This document shows, in pieces, positions 6,722-7,548 of a stretch of 7,548 nt of DNA. Within the stretch, counting starts at the first letter, position 1. The number at the start of each line of letters is the position of its first letter. The DNA is from Rhodanobacteraceae bacterium. GTDB taxonomy: Bacteria > Pseudomonadota > Gammaproteobacteria > Xanthomonadales > Rhodanobacteraceae. The position numbers and the translations under genes are program-made. The notes below the pieces were generated by a model. It worked only from the letters and a program-made list of their open reading frames with translations. It was not told where the DNA came from and did not search any database. The DNA is taken from positions 1-7,548 of the forward strand of contig JAAXIA010000161.1 in assembly GCA_012270595.1 (NCBI GenBank). Direction: 5' to 3'.

Positions 6722-7225
6722 ATGACGATGCTTTTAAAAACACGTTCATTTTTTTTGGTTTTAACGCTTCTTCCAGGTCTGATTCTTTGTGATATGCAGG
6801 TGGCCTATGGTTTTTATGTGACAATGAAAAACCGTGCGGGTAGACAACTGGAAGTATCCTGTACAACCAGTGGACAGAATGGCCCTGTCACCATGCATCC
6901 AAAGGGGGGAGGCAGGGATGTGGCATGTAATGGCCAGAATGCTTTGCTGTGGAATACAAACACTAATGACGACCTGCGGTTGGAAGGTTTTTGGATGAAT
7001 GGCGGTGATGGAGCATTTGATGATAAGGTCACCTTCAATTTTTATAATCACACCCAATATGATCACTCCTTGTTTTGTATTCTTGAGCTACGTTATACAG
7101 GAGATCCGTACACTGGCTACAGTTTTTCTACCAAAAATTTATTCAAACATTGCACCACAGACTATATACACGGTTTTCATGAAGACACAGATGCAACGGT
7201 ACATATTAAATATATCAAATCATAA
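6722..7225 (+). CDS. Unrecognised secreted four-cysteine protein, copy 2
   Basis: I do not recognise this 167-residue protein. It is a divergent paralogue of the protein at 3616-4167. The signal peptide (basic start, hydrophobic stretch at residues 10-22, likely AYG cleavage after Gly30) leaves a mature chain of about 137 residues. Mature cysteines 47, 69, 119 and 144 align with the four of copy 1. Shared motifs are VSCTTSGQNGPV (45-56), ACNGQ (68-72), SLFCILELRYTG (116-127), HCTTDY (143-148) and DATVHIK (157-163). It is shorter, with a deletion between Cys1 and Cys2 and no extension after DATVHIK. Cys23 lies within the signal peptide in LILC, which is not a proper lipobox. An AGGAG precedes two in-frame ATGs, 6722 and 6728; the second has the better Shine-Dalgarno spacing and may be the true start. 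The gene is AT-rich compared with ridA. A good terminator follows. Confidence 0.85.
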   Translation: MTMLLKTRSFFLVLTLLPGLILCDMQVAYGFYVTMKNRAGRQLEVSCTTSGQNGPVTMHPKGGGRDVACNGQNALLWNTNTNDDLRLEGFWMNGGDGAFDDKVTFNFYNHTQYDHSLFCILELRYTGDPYTGYSFSTKNLFKHCTTDYIHGFHEDTDATVHIKYIKS

Positions 7226-7240
7226 AGGGTCTTGAAAAAT

Positions 7241-7291
7241 GACGTCGGACTGGGGTGGTCGTACGGTAACCAGCAACAGTCCGGCGTTTTT
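7241..7291 (+). terminator. Intrinsic terminator of the second four-cysteine gene
   Basis: CGTCGGACTG (7243-7252) pairs with CAGTCCGGCG (7277-7286), ten base pairs with one T-G wobble, around a 24-base loop that can itself fold (GGT/ACC). TTTTT follows at 7287-7291. On the minus strand the same stem is followed, after CA, by a TTTTT run, so it could act in both directions. It lies 17 bases after the stop codon at 7223-7225. Confidence 0.75.
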
Positions 7292-7535
7292 AATGGTTCT
7301 TCGGGTGTCAGGACCTGCTTGATTCTTTATCGGTTTCGTGACTATTTTGGGCCGTTTCCGTTACAGTTTTGACAAAAGCTTAAGTCGTGATACTCGGCCT
7401 TTTTCTTTGTTTAATGCGCGTAGTTGGGTAGGTGGGCTGCATAAATCTCATCCAACGCCTTAGCGCAGGTCGTTAAGGAATCTCTGATATATTCAGAGTC
7501 GTAAAAATACTGAAGTCATAACCCGCACTACCGCC
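7292..7535. other. Non-coding interval before a possible downstream gene
   Basis: With the terminator before it, this forms about 310 bases (7226-7535) without a gene. I see no ORF of meaningful length on either strand and no RNA gene. It contains a perfect -35 hexamer TTGACA (7369-7374), but only poor -10 partners: GATACT at 14 bases or TACTCG at 16. It also contains a 17-base inverted repeat at 7482-7498. It may be the promoter and leader region of a gene starting at 7536 or beyond. Confidence 0.4.
7482..7498. repeat. Inverted repeat over a TATATT hexamer
   Basis: CTCTGA (7482-7487) and TCAGAG (7493-7498) are perfect inverted arms around TATAT. The hexamer TATATT (7488-7493) inside it is a good -10 sequence, so the site could be an operator overlapping a promoter of the next gene. 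No good -35 lies at the right distance, which weakens that reading. Confidence 0.3.
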
Positions 7536-7548
7536 ATGAATCAAACAA
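7536..7548 (+). CDS. Possible start of the next gene (first four codons only)
   Basis: An ATG at 7536 opens MNQT and runs off the window end. There is no Shine-Dalgarno sequence in the preceding CGCACTACCGCC. It is listed because it ends a long leader-like interval with promoter-like elements. Too little is present to name a product, and it could be chance. Confidence 0.2.

Noticed and set aside
6722..6793. Reading the second four-cysteine protein as a lipoprotein through LILC at Cys23
   Set aside because: The residue before the cysteine is Leu rather than Gly/Ala/Ser, so it is not a lipobox. An AYG signal-peptidase-I site at 28-30 fits better and aligns with the AYA site of the paralogue.
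7307..7317. GTCAGGACCTG as a second copy of the 18-bp palindrome at 6186-6203
   Set aside because: Only part of the half-sites is shared and the spacing differs by several bases; this is expected by chance.

Overview
The window looks like a chromosomal segment of a gammaproteobacterium. The RbfA, TruB, RecR and RidA sequences read, from memory, most like those of the Lysobacterales (Xanthomonadales). Base composition is intermediate and much less GC-rich than is usual for that order. No database search was possible, so the placement is an inference. Most of the window is informational housekeeping DNA, but gene order is broken up and two AT-richer genes of an unrecognised secreted family sit between the housekeeping genes.

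Layout, left to right. (1) 1-3464, plus strand: the 3' part of infB, then rbfA and truB. This is the conserved translation / ribosome-assembly / tRNA-modification cluster, with rbfA and truB overlapping by 11 bases. (2) 3616-4167: a small secreted four-cysteine protein of unknown function, placed where rpsO-pnp usually follows truB. (3) 4335-5340: recR with its own plausible promoter, then a HIT-family gene interrupted by one in-frame stop codon. (4) 5419-6128, minus strand: an Slp-family outer-membrane lipoprotein gene, preceded by a tRNA-Phe(GAA) gene with a strong promoter. (5) 6129-6281: a divergent control region holding the tRNA promoter, a perfect 18-bp palindrome and a tandem 22-bp repeat, leading into ridA on the plus strand. 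(6) 6722-7225: a second member of the secreted four-cysteine family, followed by a good terminator at 7241-7291. (7) 7292-7548: largely non-coding DNA ending in a possible start codon of the next gene.

The housekeeping genes have clear roles: translation initiation, 30S maturation, tRNA U55 pseudouridylation, recombinational repair, detoxification of reactive enamines and imines, and tRNA-Phe. The most interesting content is the pair of divergent paralogues at 3616 and 6722. They share a signal peptide, four aligned cysteines with nearly identical spacing, and a C-terminal DATVHIK motif. Each has been placed separately downstream of a conserved gene. I do not recognise the family. Other points worth a second look are the broken HIT gene, the palindrome next to the tRNA-Phe promoter, and the tandem repeat in front of ridA.
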